From Heterohyrax brucei (lineage: Eukaryota; Chordata; Mammalia; Hyracoidea; Procaviidae), in NCBI GenBank assembly GCA_028571685.1, contig CM053146.1:112567431-112631430 (forward strand): a stretch of 64,000 nucleotides of DNA, given 5' to 3'. Under the pieces are notes generated by a model that saw nothing but the letters and a program-made list of their open reading frames with translations, searched no databases and was not told the DNA's origin. Each line of letters begins with the position of its first letter. Within the stretch, counting starts at the first letter, position 1. Below are positions 22,701 through 37,700 of the stretch, piece after piece. The position numbers were made by a program, and so were the translations under genes.

Positions 22701-25677
22701 TGCCCTTGAGTTGATTCTGACTTACAGTGACCCTGTGGGACAGAGTAGCAGTGTCTCCATAGGGTTTCTGTGGAAGCAGACTGCCACATCTTTCTCCCCT
22801 GGAGTGGCTGGTGGGCTAGAACTGCCAATCTTTCAGTTATTAGCTTTGTGCTTAACTTCAACTTCTGTGCTACCAGGTCTCCAGCAATTGTGTAGCCCAT
22901 TTAAAAGGACAAGATTAGCTGTCAGATCTGTTAGTGAGAAAGGAAGTCCTCAGTTTTTAGCTTAATATTACTTTGTATTATTTTATACCTGCTAAATATT
23001 TTGCTATTTTTTAGGTTTGGTCTGAAATTGGAAAAGGCTTTCTAGATGGGTCTCTTGATAAAAGTGCAACTCGGAAAAAACAATACGAAGATGGTATGTT
23101 TGGTCAATCTTAATTGTTACTGGGGACAAAGGTGTATATGTCCAGTATTAACAAGTGGTCTCTGGTGAGATTACAGTTATTTGTGTTTCTCCCTATGTTT
23201 TATATGGTGTAAGTTATTTTTCTAAAAAGAGGATAAAAAGTAATAGGTTAGTAAGAGAAACTTGAACATTCTCTGCACTGTGAGCGTGCTGTTATGAAAA
23301 GTGTAAAGTTGTCATGCATAAAGGCAACTGGACATTACTTTTCAAGAGCCATAAATAATGGATGAGATTATCTAAAAGAAGAAAGCATTCATGAAAAAGT
23401 TTTGTTGTATTATTTGTGCAGGTAAAGAAACCAAAAGCAACTGAAATGTTCAACAACATAGGAGTGTTTTGAAAAATGAATATTTTTCATGATATAAAAT
23501 GCAGAGTTTTAAAAAAAATGTATACAAAACCAAACCTGTTGCTGTCAAGTCAGTTCTGACTCAGACAAAATAGAGCTGCCCCATATGGCTTCTAAGGAGG
23601 GCCTGGTGGATTCAAACTGATGACCTTGTGGTCAGCAGCCATAGCCACCAGGGTTTCCCAAAAAATGTATAAAATCATAAATGATTGTTGCTATTATAAC
23701 TTTGAGTAAAGGAAAAAAAAACTTCAAAATTGTTTGATATTGATGATAGCTTTATAAAATTTACACAGGGAATGAAGTTTTCATCTAAGGTTAAAAAAAA
23801 ACCAAACCCAGTGTTTTTGAGTCAATTCCAACTCATAGCAGCCCTATAGACAGATTAGAAGTACCCCATAGAGTTTCCAAGGAGTATTCAGCAGATTTGA
23901 ACTGCTGACCTTTTGGTTCGCAGCCATAGCACATAACCACTGTGCAACAGGGTAAAATTTCACTTAGAATAGCCCTCCGAAATTCTCCTGTTTTTGAGAA
24001 GTTTCAAGTATAAATTATACATGTATAGACTGCATTGGAATCTTTTCATATGTAATAGTATTGCTTCACAGCATTCTCGTCATTCATTTTTCAACAAATA
24101 TTTGTCAGATGTGCCAGGCACTAGTCTATGCATAGAAAACAAAAATCTCTGGCTACTTAGCCGACACTTACCATTCGTGGAAATTGGGCATACATATTAT
24201 GTGAGTATTCAGACTTTCAAGGAAAGACTGTTCCAAGTAGTGGGAAAGTAATTAAAAGTCTTTGAGGAGGGATTCTTCCCGATAGATTTGAGGTACAACA
24301 GGGAGACCAGTGTGGTTGGTAGGAAGTAAGTCAAAAGGTAAAGAAGATGAGGTCAGGAGGATTGGATAGAAGGGCAGATTCCGTGAGACTTCCAGACTGT
24401 TGTGTGACTAAGCTGTCACTACAAGGTAGGAAGGCACTGGATGTTTTAAAGAAGAGAGTGATATTATCTGAGTTAAACTTTAAAAAGCTGTCTTTGGCTG
24501 CTGTGGTAGATAAAGAGGAGCCAACAACAAAAGTAGGGAGACTAATTGGGGGGCATTGCAGTGGTACAACCGGAAGAGAGAAGATGGCTTAGATAAGGTG
24601 GCAGGCAGCGGTGAAGGGGATGAGGATGTCTGCTGTATTTTTTTAACCATTAAAAAAATGTGATGTATTCCCAAGGTGGCATTGGAATATCAGCAAACAC
24701 TGTCGTCTTCTCTTCTGCATCTTCACACTGATTCTTTTCTATTTTAGCAACTTTACTGAGATATAACTCATGTATCATGCAGTTCATGCATTTAAAGTAT
24801 ACAGTTGAATGGTTTTTATTTACAGATAAAATCCTCTAGCTTTCCCACCCCTCTCCCCTTACCCAATACTTGGCAACCACTAGATTTACTAATTTTGAAA
24901 TTTCATGTAAATTGAATTGTGCAGCATGTGATCTTTTATGACTGGCTTCTTTCATGTAGCATACAGTTTTCAGGATTCACACATATTGTAGAATGTGCTT
25001 CCTTGCTTTTTGTGGCTGAATCGTTCTTTTGCATGGATATACCACATTTTGTTTATCTGTTTGTCTGTGGATAGACATTTGGATTGCTTCTGCCTTTTCA
25101 CTGTTATGACTGGTGCTGTATAAACATTCATTTACAGTTTCTTTTGTGGCACATTTTCATTTTCAGGGGCTATATAATTAGCAGTAGAATTGCTGGGTCA
25201 CAGTTCTCTGTATTCATGGGGTTGCCCTGCGTCAGAACTGACTTGGTGGGAATACTGTACTTACGTCTGTCTTTTTCCTTTTCCATATGACAGTGGTGAT
25301 TTGTTTCTCCGTCTCATTAGAAAATGGCATTGGAATTTGTATTGGGATTTCATTGTATCTGTAGATCACTCTGGGTAGAATAAACATTTTCAGGATGTTA
25401 AGTTTTCCTGTCCATGAACAAGGCAGATTTCTCCACTTAGGTAGGTCTGTTTTAGTTTCTTGCAGTAGAGTCTTGTAGTTGTCTTTGTATAGGTCTTTTA
25501 TGTCTCTGGTTAGATTTATTCATAAGTAGTTTATCTTCTTGCTGGCTGTTAAAAATGGTACTGACTTGTTGATTTCCTCTTTGATGGTCTCTTTGTAGGT
25601 GTAAAGGAATCCAACTGGTTTGTGTATGTTTATCATATATCCTAATACTTTGCTGAACTCTTTATTAGTTCCCATAG

Positions 25678-25724
<47 letters not shown>

Positions 25725-28700
25725 ATTTTTCAGGGTATGTGGCGTTTTGATTTTTGCCGTCCTGCTGGGTGTGAAATAGTGTCTCATTGTGGTTTGATTT
25801 GCATTTCTGTAAGAACTAATGTTGTAGATCATCTTTTCATGTGTTTATTGACAATTTATATACCTTTTTGGTCTACTCAAGTTCTTTGCCTAATTTTTTA
25901 AATTAAGCATTGTTTTTTTTATTGTTGAGTTGTGAGAGTATGTATCCTAGATACAAGTCTCTTGTCAGATGTGTGATTTCTGAGTATTTTCTCCCATTCT
26001 TTGATTATCTTTTCACTTTCTTGATGCTGTCCTTTGATGCCCCCAAATTTAAATTTTGATGAAATCCAGTTTATCTGCTGTTGAAGATATAACCACCAAT
26101 ATTGTCTGACAGATAAGATACAAGGTAAGACAGAGCATTTGGGCTTGAGTAAATACACTAAGATAGTGAAACTGGAGAAATAATTCAGTTTGAGGGGACA
26201 AAGATCAGGGGTTCGTTCTGGAATATGTTATATGTAATATGCTTTATATGACCACTGTACATGTTGAACTGGTTATTAGGTATGTGAGAGGTCAGTGGAG
26301 AGAGATCCCGTCTGGAGGTAAGAATTCAAGAGTTATTTCTGCATCTGTTTCTACCCCTAAATGAACGATAAATGATCTAGAAGAAGAATGGAGTTAAGGT
26401 GACAGAATTTAGAAAGAAGACATATAATACCATGGGAGTAGCATATCTTTGTGGAGGCATCTTGAATGCAGGAGGTGTTTAACTTCTTGCCATGGGTGGT
26501 GATGATGTGGGTATTTGCTATATAGTCATTCTTTAAACTAGACATATACATTTGCTGTACTTTTTTTTTATATGTGTGCTGTATTAAAAAAGAAAAAGGT
26601 GCATTTAAACATAAATTAGCTTTTCTTGTTGTTAGCTGCTACCCTTTTGCCTTTGGAAATGTTTTATATACAATAAAATTGTATAGAAGTATTTACAAGA
26701 AGTGCAAACTTCACAGATGCATATAATCTAAAATCTTTTTTTCCCCAAGCCCTTGTGCAATTAGAATTTATTTTAAAGAAAATCATAAAGGAACGAAAAG
26801 AAAGGAACTTCAGTCAACATGTTTTCATTGACTCCTTAGTACAAGGGAACCTTAATGACCAACAGGTAATGCAGTTGTTAAATGTTTATCACATAAAAAA
26901 TAATCAAACTTGAATCCAGATGCTCTTCTAAAATTCAGTGGCTCTGCTCTCTTTTATTATTTAAGTAGTATGAGTAGCAAGTGTGCTTTTATTTAGCTCT
27001 TTGACAAAGCTCTGTATTAGTATTTGAATAAAGAAATACTGAGTCAAAATTCTGTGATCATGAAAGAGGAGAAAGACTTGTGTAAGTCTTTATAGAGTAA
27101 GCCTCTCTGCCTGTGTGGCCAGGTGGGGTAGGTCAGCTTGTTCACGGTGCGTGTCCGTTACTCTAACACACCACTGCATTTGTGATGTTGTCAGAGCCAT
27201 CATTGCCACAATTGTTTGTTGTGGAAATCTTATGCCCTACCCTGCGTATGCTAGTCAACTTTTAGTTCCTTTCATACAGAGACAGTTTTGATGTGCATGT
27301 ATATCTGTATGTGTGTGTGTACACACATGTGTACAGAAATGGAATCAGGTTCTGAAAGGAGAGTAGCAGTCTTTTCTCTGTTTCTGAGGATATGTTGCTG
27401 CCTTAGGCCAGCCAGAAAGACAGACTGAGCCAGTTTGTTTGCCAGAGTGTGCCATGAACAAATAATACTATAAACAAATACTACATCAAAAAGCAGTGCA
27501 AGGTTTAGGTTGGTTTTCATGTACAGATTTTGTTCAAATGAAAACATTGTAAAGAAGAGAGTTTTTTCTTTCCTCGACCTTAATTTTAATACTGTAGGTT
27601 ATTTTAGTAGGGCCTAATACAGGCCACTTTACATTTGATAGTTTCTAAATTTAGTTTTGTTTCCTAGATTCTAGAAGACAGTATGATATTTTCCCTGGCT
27701 GGATGCATTATAACTGCAAATTGTAAGTAGAAATTGATTTCTTTTTAGATTAATTATAAAATATGTGAACATAAAGCTATTCTAAAATGGAGGACATGTT
27801 TGCAGGACATCATACAAAAATTTCCCTTTCCTCTTCCTTTTTATTCTTGTTTAAAAGGCTTAATTTACACGTTATCTTTTTTTTACTCCAGGTTTCCTAT
27901 GCCACCTCTGAACATTGCCATAAATTTCTTGACACAGCTTTGTGGATTGTGAATTCTAGTTAGTACCTTTAAAATGAGCTGCTATTGACACCTTTCCAAG
28001 TGGAGCAGTGAGCTTTTCAATTTCCTGCTGCTGCCTTTCACTTTGACTCCAATCCAGTCTGCTATTATTAAGATCTACCAACGGAAAATATAGGCCACAG
28101 AAATTGCGATTTAAAAGAGCCCCTCTGTTGGTGGAATTCAAGGTGATTTTTATTAAAAATTCTAACATATGTGATGTGTTTCCAAGTTTCTTCACCAGTT
28201 TTTAGTACATACAAGATTTTGTGTATACATATAAAAATACACATATAAAATGCTTAAAGAAAATGTTAAAGCAGTGTAAAATCTAGACAGCTTATGTTTA
28301 CCTAAACGATTTCATTTCCAGGTCTTTCTATTTAAGGAAAGCTTCCAAAAAACGATGAACACAAATGAAATCTCTCCATACATTTTTCTTCATTCTAAGA
28401 TTTTTTATCTCTAGATTTTATAAATAAAATAGAATTTAGGCAAGCAGAGTCAAAAATAGTGTATTAACCTTTTAAAATATTTTTTAAGTTCATTACATTA
28501 AAAGTATATCTTGACTAATGTCGTTAAAAATCTAAATTGATATATTTGGACTCCATAAAAATTAATCATTTCCAAGGTTGAGTTAATATTTTAAACTTGT
28601 TTGCAATTTTGAGGGGGAGCTTTTAGAGTATTACTAGTTCTTTGCATGTGGGTTGAATATTTTTTAAATGCATCTCTGAAGTTTTGAAAAGGCCAGATAG

Positions 28701-31700
28701 GCAGCAAGCATAGTTAAAGCCCCTAGTCTAACACTAGCTTGGGGCAAGGTACTTATATCTGTCCTTTCCCCAGTGAGGTTTACCTCTAGAAGACCTCTAG
28801 CATAGCTTTTAGTTTTGAAATTTGTTTATTGATTATTTTGTTTAAATAACTTTAACTGGCTTAAAGTTTAAGCTTTCCAGACTGCATAAATTTTTTTTTT
28901 ATTGTGAGTAAGTGCAAATTTACAGTCCAAGTCAGTTTTTGATATAAAACCCTGCATAGCCTCATCCCTGCAACTCTGTCTTCTCTCCTCACCCTGTGAC
29001 AGCACACTTTTCTTTTTAACTCTTATAGGATCCACTTAACCAACAGTGTCCCCTCCTCTCCACCCTCTCCTCTCCCCTCTAAAATCAAACCAGTAGGACA
29101 GCCTAATATATATTAAACCATAAAACACACATACTCTGTGTTCCCAAGCCCAGACCATTCTTTATTTGAAGTGTTGGCTTCAGTAGTGGTTTCAGCTTCC
29201 AGACTACTTTTAAAAAATACATGTTTTATTTTTATTGTGCTTTAAGAGAAAGTTTACAGTCCAAGTCAATTTGTCATACAAAACCTCATATACACACTGC
29301 GGTGTAACTAGCTGCTCTCCCCACCCTGTGTCAGCACACTGTTCCTTTCTACCCTTTATTTCTAGTATCCTTTCAACCAGTTCAGGTACCCTCCCCCCTT
29401 ATCTTGCCTCTGGACAGGAGCTACTGAGTTAGCCTCATGTATATACTTAAGCCAAGATGCACAATCTTCACCTATATCATTTATGTCCAGACTACTTTTT
29501 AATAGAGTTGTACAAAAGAACCAATGCTTGAGATTGTTAAGTTTAAACAGTTGTGTTAATTTTAATTGGATAATGTGGTCAGCAGGGCATATGGTACCTA
29601 CTGTTTGTAAATTCTTGTTTTGAATTATTTAATATACTGTAAAATCACACTATGTACACATTTTATGGTATGTATGAAGTTTTATATCATTTGTAAAATA
29701 AAAATTCTATAAACTGCTCAAAAGACATAGTAAAATAGCATGTGCAGGGTAAAATTAAGGACAACCATCCATGTGCCTTTTCTAAGCTCTGGGCTGTATA
29801 ATTATTAAAATAATTGAGTGCCACCAGGTGGGTATTGATTTTATTGATGATAATAGTGCAAAAACTACATCAAGTGATCAAGTGTTTTTTAACCAGGTAT
29901 GGAAATTGCTTCATAGGTGAATCAGGCAAACAGTTAAAAAAAATAGAACTTTTAGACAAATTCACCTCAGCTCCTAGCTCAAGGAGGAGTTTGAAAATCC
30001 TAATAAGCGTATTAAAAATTACCTGACATGAAAAAGTAGAGCTGTGTGTAGTGTCGGCTCAAGGAGAGTGAGGGAAGAGGTAATATATTTCTGGATGGTT
30101 CCATTCTCTGATTTGATGTAGTGAATCCTCAAGGAAATAATCACTACATATTTCCTCTGTTTTATGCTCATCATGTAATTTTCTTAGCTTTATTCTCATT
30201 TATGAAGTGAATCTAAACTATAAACAGTTTAAGCCAAATAAACCATAACTTACTGGTTTTCTAATTTCAGTGTTCATCAAAATAGCTGTGGTATTTGTTA
30301 AAAACACAGATGCCTAGACTCTACCCCAAACCTAATGATTCAGAATCTGTGCGTATGGGGCTATGGCATCACTCAGGTCTACATATGATTTTAAGAACCC
30401 TGTTCTAAGCAATAATGAGTCACAATCCTAAAGCAGTTTACAAGAAAAAAATTAGAATATTGATTTACATGCATATCTGCTGGTTTGATTTGTATGAATC
30501 ATTTAATTAGGGCTTCTAAGTGAACTGATAAATCAATGTTTAGATTTTACAAGTTTGTGTGAACCAGATAATTCATCATGGTCATCAACGTTGAACACTC
30601 CCCAGATCATAAGTTTTATTATCATTGCTGTTTTACCTAAGGTAAAATGCATTATGTAGTTTCAGTTACTTGTCAGTTTTAAGAAAGGTAACTTTCAAAT
30701 CATAGTATCTTTTTGACAGTTTTCTGTAAACATTCATGTTCTATTCAGGGAAGTACAAATCCTGTGGAGAACTTTATTGTGGGGGGTATCTGTATATTTT
30801 CTGCATTAGAAAAAGAAAAAAAAAGCATTAGTAAAATTTTTCTTTTACTCTGTCTCTTAACTTAGCGATTTGCTTTATAATGTATATGACTTTTCACCCA
30901 GTATGCACATGGGCAATCTGTTTTTTAACCACCTCTGAAGAAGTCCAAAAGAAACTACATGAAGAGATAGACAGAGTTTTGGGGACGAGTCCTGTTACTC
31001 CAGAAAAAATTGAGCAGCTCAGGTAAGAACAAAATAAAAGGAGGATGAAATTAATAGAAGATAAATTTGTACTGGCTTAAGTATTTAACTTAAAGCTAAT
31101 GCTAATATCTAGGAAAGCTGTATGTTTTTACAGAACTTCAAATACACACAAACTCAAATATATAATCTAATTTTCTTTTTCAAATTATAAGATACAGTAC
31201 TTTCTGTTAAACCTGTAAAGTAGCCAGTATAACAGAATCAGTGTGTGGAGTAAGTGTAACTCTCATGTTCTGTTGGTGAGAAGGCAAAAATGGTACAACC
31301 ACCTTGGCAAACACTATGACAGTAGCTTATAGTTAAATATATACTCCCATGTCATTTAGAAATTCCATTCCTAGGTATTTACTCAAGGTAAATGAAAATA
31401 CATGTCTATACAAAGACCTATATGTAAATATTCAGAGCAGCATTTTTCAAAATACTGAAAAACTGGAATAGATTCAAATGTTCATCAAGTGATGAGCAGG
31501 TAAATTGTGATGTGTCCATTCTATGCAATGTTACTAAATAATAAACAGGACACAATATTAACACACAAAAAAACATGGATAAGTCTTACTATGCTAAGTA
31601 AAACAAGTCAAAACAAAAGACTACCTACTTTTTTTATTTATGTGAAGTTCTAGAAAATGCAAAACAGTAATAATGGAAGGTAGATCACTGGTTCTTGGGG

Positions 31701-34700
31701 GCCAGAAACAGAGACAGGGGTTGGTTTTTTTGTGATTACAGTTTACAATTACTAAAATTCATCAGATTCTTTGGGTAAAAATAGATTTTTTTTAATATGT
31801 AAGTAATTCTTCAATAAAATTTTTAAAAAACAGCAGCTGTAACTAGTCAGGGTTTGGAAGTGTAAGGGACTGGCTAGCAAGCACCCCTACCTGAAACTGT
31901 GTTTCATAGAAAAGGAGATAGAGGCATAGCTACTGAAAAGAGCTAGAAACCATGGGCTTCCCAGAGAAGCTTCTGTTACAGATTATTTTAAATGTAGAAA
32001 GTTTTATTTGTGACATTGAGTATAAAACTACTTTTTATTACAAAAGCAATACATACTTATATTTTAAAGTTTTAAAAAAACAAAAATGCTTCTGTAGTCA
32101 GATTATTTGTTTTTATGGTTTCTGTTATTGTGTCATGGTAAAGTTAAAGGACTTTCCTACTAAAAAATCATAAGAATGTTCTTGTGATTTTTCTTCTGGT
32201 ACTGTTAGAAGTATTTTTATTTGTTTAAGTCTGTATCCCTGTGGAATTTATATACCATAAGATTGCTGTGAGTTGGAATTTATTCAGTAGCAGTGGGATA
32301 ATACATACTTTTATCTTTAAACAAACAAGAATTATGGTAATATTTCAAATTAAGAAAGTTGTGGACATTGTTGAATAACATTTTTAAATTGTACGTACAT
32401 TTCAAACTCTTGTCTCCCAAAGTACACATTTCCCAAGTTTTTCTTTTTTAACAGATACTGTCGTCAAGTACTTTGTGAAACTGTTCGGACTGCCAAACTG
32501 ACACCAATTTCTGCCCGACTTCAAGATATTGAAGGAAAAATTGACCAATTTATTATTCCTAGAGAGGTATAAAACATTCAGTATGTGTAACCCATTCAGT
32601 TACTCTTCTCAGCTGTCTTACCGTGTATTTCCGAAGTTTATTATTTAAAACAACCAGTAAGTGTTACCTATTACTAAATCAAAGATAAGTCATTTTAAGT
32701 TACAGAATAATGCATGTTTATTTTAAAGTTAAAAGAATATAAAAGAAAGTCTTCCCCTCCCCAGTGTGTTAATGCACACTGTTAACAGTTTTAGTGTATA
32801 CTTTTGTAGACCTTTTTCTCAGCATGTTAGTGTGTGTATGTATAGGTATTTTAAAAGCTAAAGGTTACCCTTTATATGTTTTTTCTTTTTTTATTCAGTG
32901 TGTCATGACTGTAATTACACCTGATACACATCTGATTCATATTTTTAATGATTGTATAGTGTTCCATCATGGAATTATACCATGATTTATTTAAGCAGTC
33001 TTTTTGGTGGTAATTTAATCCGCTTTGTTTTCTTTTACTACTGTGAATTATATACTTCCTCAGCTGTTGGATAGAGTCTTAGAAATGGAATTGGGGGTCA
33101 AAGTGCATGTGTACATTAAGTTTAAATTGCTCTACAAAATGCAGCTTATACTTTTGGCAGTGATATAGAGAATACCTTTTCCCGCTAAATCTTCCTCTTT
33201 GAATTTATGAATCTTTAACATATGTTTTGTGAGTCTTGTGTGGAAAATCATGACCATTGTTTCAATTTACTTTTTCTTGATCATTAGCAGGACTGAGAAG
33301 TTTTTTTATACATACCTTAACAATTTCTTCTTTTGTGAATTATCTAATTATATCTTTCATTCTTCTTGCTAGTGAGTTTATGTCTTTTTTATGTTAAAGG
33401 TATTAACTACATCAGCCATATGGCAAATTTGTTTTCCCAGTCTATTGTTTATCTTTTACCGTTACTTACATTGTCACTTTTTTTTCTTGATGTAGGCTTT
33501 AAGTTTTCATATAGTGAAGTCTATTATTCCTTATGGGTTTCCATATTTTGTAGATGTTTCATCACCAGAATCATTGCTAATCAGAAAAGATCACTAATCT
33601 TTTCTATTATTTTATACTTTTATTGCATATTCATTATTTTAAAGGAGAATTTAGAATGTGGTGGCTATCTGGGAATCATTTTATCTTTGTGAGGCCTTGG
33701 CCATCTAGGCGAATTAATTAATTAATTAATTTATTTTGCAGACCCTTGTCCTTTACGCCCTTGGTGTAATACTTCAGGATCCCAGTACTTGGCCATCAGC
33801 ACACAAGTATGAAATGTTTATCATTGTCTCTGTGATGTTGACTTTCGTCTCTTTGTATGTCTTATATTTCTTTTTAAATTTTGGGCAGAAAATTAAATAA
33901 TGTGACAATTATGTAGTAAATAAAAGCTACTGCCTTCCCTTTATATCCTTTGGTCACTCACTACCTTTTCTCTTCTACGAATATGCTATCTGTTACACTT
34001 TACTTTTTTTGCTATCACTTCTCTCTTAAGATTTGTTATTGAATACCCTGATCTCTACAACTGTCCTTTAATTTCCATGCAATTTTGGTTATTGCTCATG
34101 CAGTTGCTTTTTTTTCCTTCTGTTGGTTTCTCTTATTACTCTGCTATTCAGCAGAATTCAGAAAATAGTTGTCCCATAAGCCCCTAAGTAATGAAAATTT
34201 CAGCAATTAAATTGGGGAAACACTGTACTTCATATGCACCTCTTGTGTGTTCCCAGTGCTTATTAGCATATTGAAGGCTCTGGATTACTTTGGTGATGCT
34301 CAGACATACTTGAGCAATAGCAGCTCCTGTGCATCACATTGGGCATAGTATTAGAGACTGGAGTCCCTGGGTCGTGCACATGGTTAAGTGCTGGGTTCCT
34401 GGTCGAAAGAGTAGTAGTTTGTATCCACCCAGGGGAACTTTGGGAGATGGGCCTGCGTAGCCATCTGCTTATGAAAGGTCACAGCCTTGAAAACCCTATG
34501 GATAAGTCCTCTGTAGACGTGGGATTGCCATGAGTTAGAATCAATGAATCGCAACTGACAACAACACTTTAGACAATGGGAAGTCATTGAAGGATTCTAA
34601 GTAGGTGAGGGATAACATCCAGTTTACTTTGCAGAAAATTACTTCCTTATGATACAGTCTGAGAAATAGTTTGAAACAGACAAGAAGACTGGATTTTACA

Positions 34701-37700
34701 AGAAAAAGTGTTGTGTGTGCTTGGTTTTTAAAATGAATGAATGAAGTGGGGATATAGGCTCATATGCTGGATATTTTTATGTAAAGGATGATGACAGCCT
34801 GCATTAAGACAGTGATGATAACCTCTGGAAAGCAAGGAAGATGAATTTAAGATGAAGTGAATTGGATTTATGTGGCCAGCAGAGGGAGGAAACTTTGGTG
34901 GCTTCCAGTTTTCTAACATCAGGGAATAGATGAGGAAGGAAGACCAGCGAGGGGCCTAAAGAATAGTAGATTTGGAAGGGAAAGTAGAGGTTTGCATGTG
35001 TTGGGTTGGAAACATTTAGGTAGCAATGTTAGCTCTCTCTTTAGGTTAGAAGTGGTATCAGGTTTGGGAGAAGAGTTTGTTTGTAAGAATTTCACAAATT
35101 GTGAAATTTGAATTTAATAATGAATTTTAAGTGGTTGATGCTTGATATAGAAATTATTTTGTACTTCTTTAGAATTCAGACGGGAGTGGGTTTTAGAATT
35201 GACATTCTTGGTAAACCCAATATTATACATAGTTGACAGTGGAAAGTTTCTAGCAAATAAAGCCTCATATAATTGTGAAGCATTGTTTCTTTTAAAATAT
35301 GTTTAAATTCTCTGAATTTCTGGGATGTCTTTCATTGATCTTGAAAATAAATAATCACATTTCTGGGGTAATAATTTTGCTATTTCAGCCGTATAATAGT
35401 TAACCTAAGAAACAGTACTTTGTAAACACGTATATACAGGAATGACAGAATAAATGATAAACTTCGTGTGTTACAGGACATTGTACCCTTATAATTATTT
35501 CAAAAGTTTTAAAGTTACTTTTTTATTCTCCTGTTCAACCTGTACATTATTAGCATTGGCCTACTAGCAGCGGTGTCGGTCTTATATATATTTTCTACTT
35601 TACTTCTCTAATACTCTTGAAACTTATGGTTTGGAAGTTAAGTTGTTGTAACTAACAGCATTCCAAACAAGAATGAGTAAAAGTGGGTCAGAGTTAGTAA
35701 TTGTAGCCTTTATTTCTGTGTTAATCTCCAGACTTCCAGTGACCCATGTTCTTATGGAATCTGTTGCCCAGTTGGTAATTAAGATTTTTATCAGGGTTTG
35801 CCAGATAATTCATGTTAATGAATAGAGAACACAAACACAAATAACCTTCATTGATAGAGCCCTTTCCCACAGAGATGAGGTTTTCACTTTTCAGTCATGG
35901 ATTCTGAAAATGTTCTGTTTGAAAACATAAACTTTACATGTTTCTTTTTTAAAAGGAACAAACTAGGTGAAAGACTTAGCTACAGACATAGAAGTTACTG
36001 TAAAGCTGATATAGCCATATTGGTCATTACCTAAGACAGTTTTCTCACAAGATAATTTGTGAAAATGTATACATGTTATGTAGAGCTATGAGCCTGTATG
36101 TCTACTGTTGCAAAACCAAGCCTCTTCAAGCAAAGTGTGACCTCGGCATTGTCTTTTCTAGCCAATTCAGTTAAGATTTCAGATTACTTGAGTAGATTTG
36201 TGTATGTACTTAAATTGTCTTTCCAGCTACAGGAAATAATATCTTGAGTAGATCTTGCTTAATAGTTACTGAACCAAGCACCTTGTCCTAATTTTTTTTC
36301 TTTGTTTTAGGTTTTTCTTCTTTAGATAAATAACAGGCTCATAAGAAATTGCAGAATAATACAGACTGCACCATGTACCCTTCACTCAGCTTCCTCCAGT
36401 GAGGACAGCTGTTTTTTTTAAAAAACCTGCATTCATTTATGTGGCTGTGTAGTTTTATTCTGTGTATAGATTGGTATATCCACAGCCACAGTCAAGTAGA
36501 GAATTGTTAGATAGCTACGCAGAATTCCTGTTTAACTCTGTTCCCTTCTACCCTTCCCATAGTTGCCCCACACCTCCCTCTTTCCATGCCCCCTGTAGCA
36601 AAAAAATGTGTTCTCTTTGTTACTCAGATTCTTGTTTTCACTCAACTGACTGAGATTCATCTAGGTTGTTGCCTGTGTCAGTAATAGTTCACTCCTTTTT
36701 ATGTCTGAACAATATTCCATTATATGGATCTACCAGAGTTTGTTCAGCCATTTTCCCACTGAAAATTTGTTTCCAATATTTTGCTGTTGTGAAGGGAGCT
36801 TTTAGGAACATTTGTGCACAGATTTTTGTGAACATAAAGTTTCACTTATTTGGCATTACTGCCCAAGAGTGTGGTTGCTGGTTTGTATGCTAAGTACATG
36901 GTTAGTTTTTATAAGAAACTGCTAGACAGCTTTCCAGAGTGGCTGTAGCATTTTCTATTCCTACTAGTAATGCAGAAGAAATGCATTTTCTCTGCATCCT
37001 CAGCAGCATTTGCTGTTACTGCTAATATTGAATTTAGCTGTTTAAATAAGTATGTAGGAATAATTTATTAAGTTTTCTGAGTAAATAATTGATGTTCACT
37101 TTTCCTGTTTTAAAAAAGTCTAGATATGACTGTTAAAACTGCATAGAAATGTATTACTGCTCAAACCTTATTAGCAGGCAGTGTTTCACGGCAAGGAGCC
37201 CTGGATAAAATTCTGTGACTTAAATGAAAAACAATGTAAATATTATTCGGTACTGAGTGATGAGATATTACTAACTTTAAAAACAAGGCTAAGATAAAAT
37301 ATTCTGAAAAGAATGAAGGCAAAGATTTTAAAAAAAGAAAAACAAAAACTTCAGTGTGTGAGATTATCTTTTTTTTAAAAAAAAATTGAGATTTAAGTCA
37401 AAATTTGTAGAGCAAATTACTTTCACAAACCAAGCCACTGCTGTGCATTCCTGCTGATGGCGTACGCACCAGTTATATTGTGACACTGGTTGCCAACCCC
37501 ATGGCAGGTCAACACTCTCCCCTTCTCTGTTCCTGGTTTCTTTGTTCCACTTGTCTGATTTTCCTATCCTTTCCTGCCTTCTCATCTTTGTTTTGGGGGC
37601 TGATGTGCCCATTAGTCTCATCTACATGATTCAACTCTGATGCACATCCCTTGTGTGTTATATTATACATTGTTTTTCATTTTGATTTTATTTTTAGCAT

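Noticed and set aside
25682..25720. Tandem repeat array as a CRISPR-like structure
   Set aside because: A simple TG microsatellite in a mammalian intron; no spacers.
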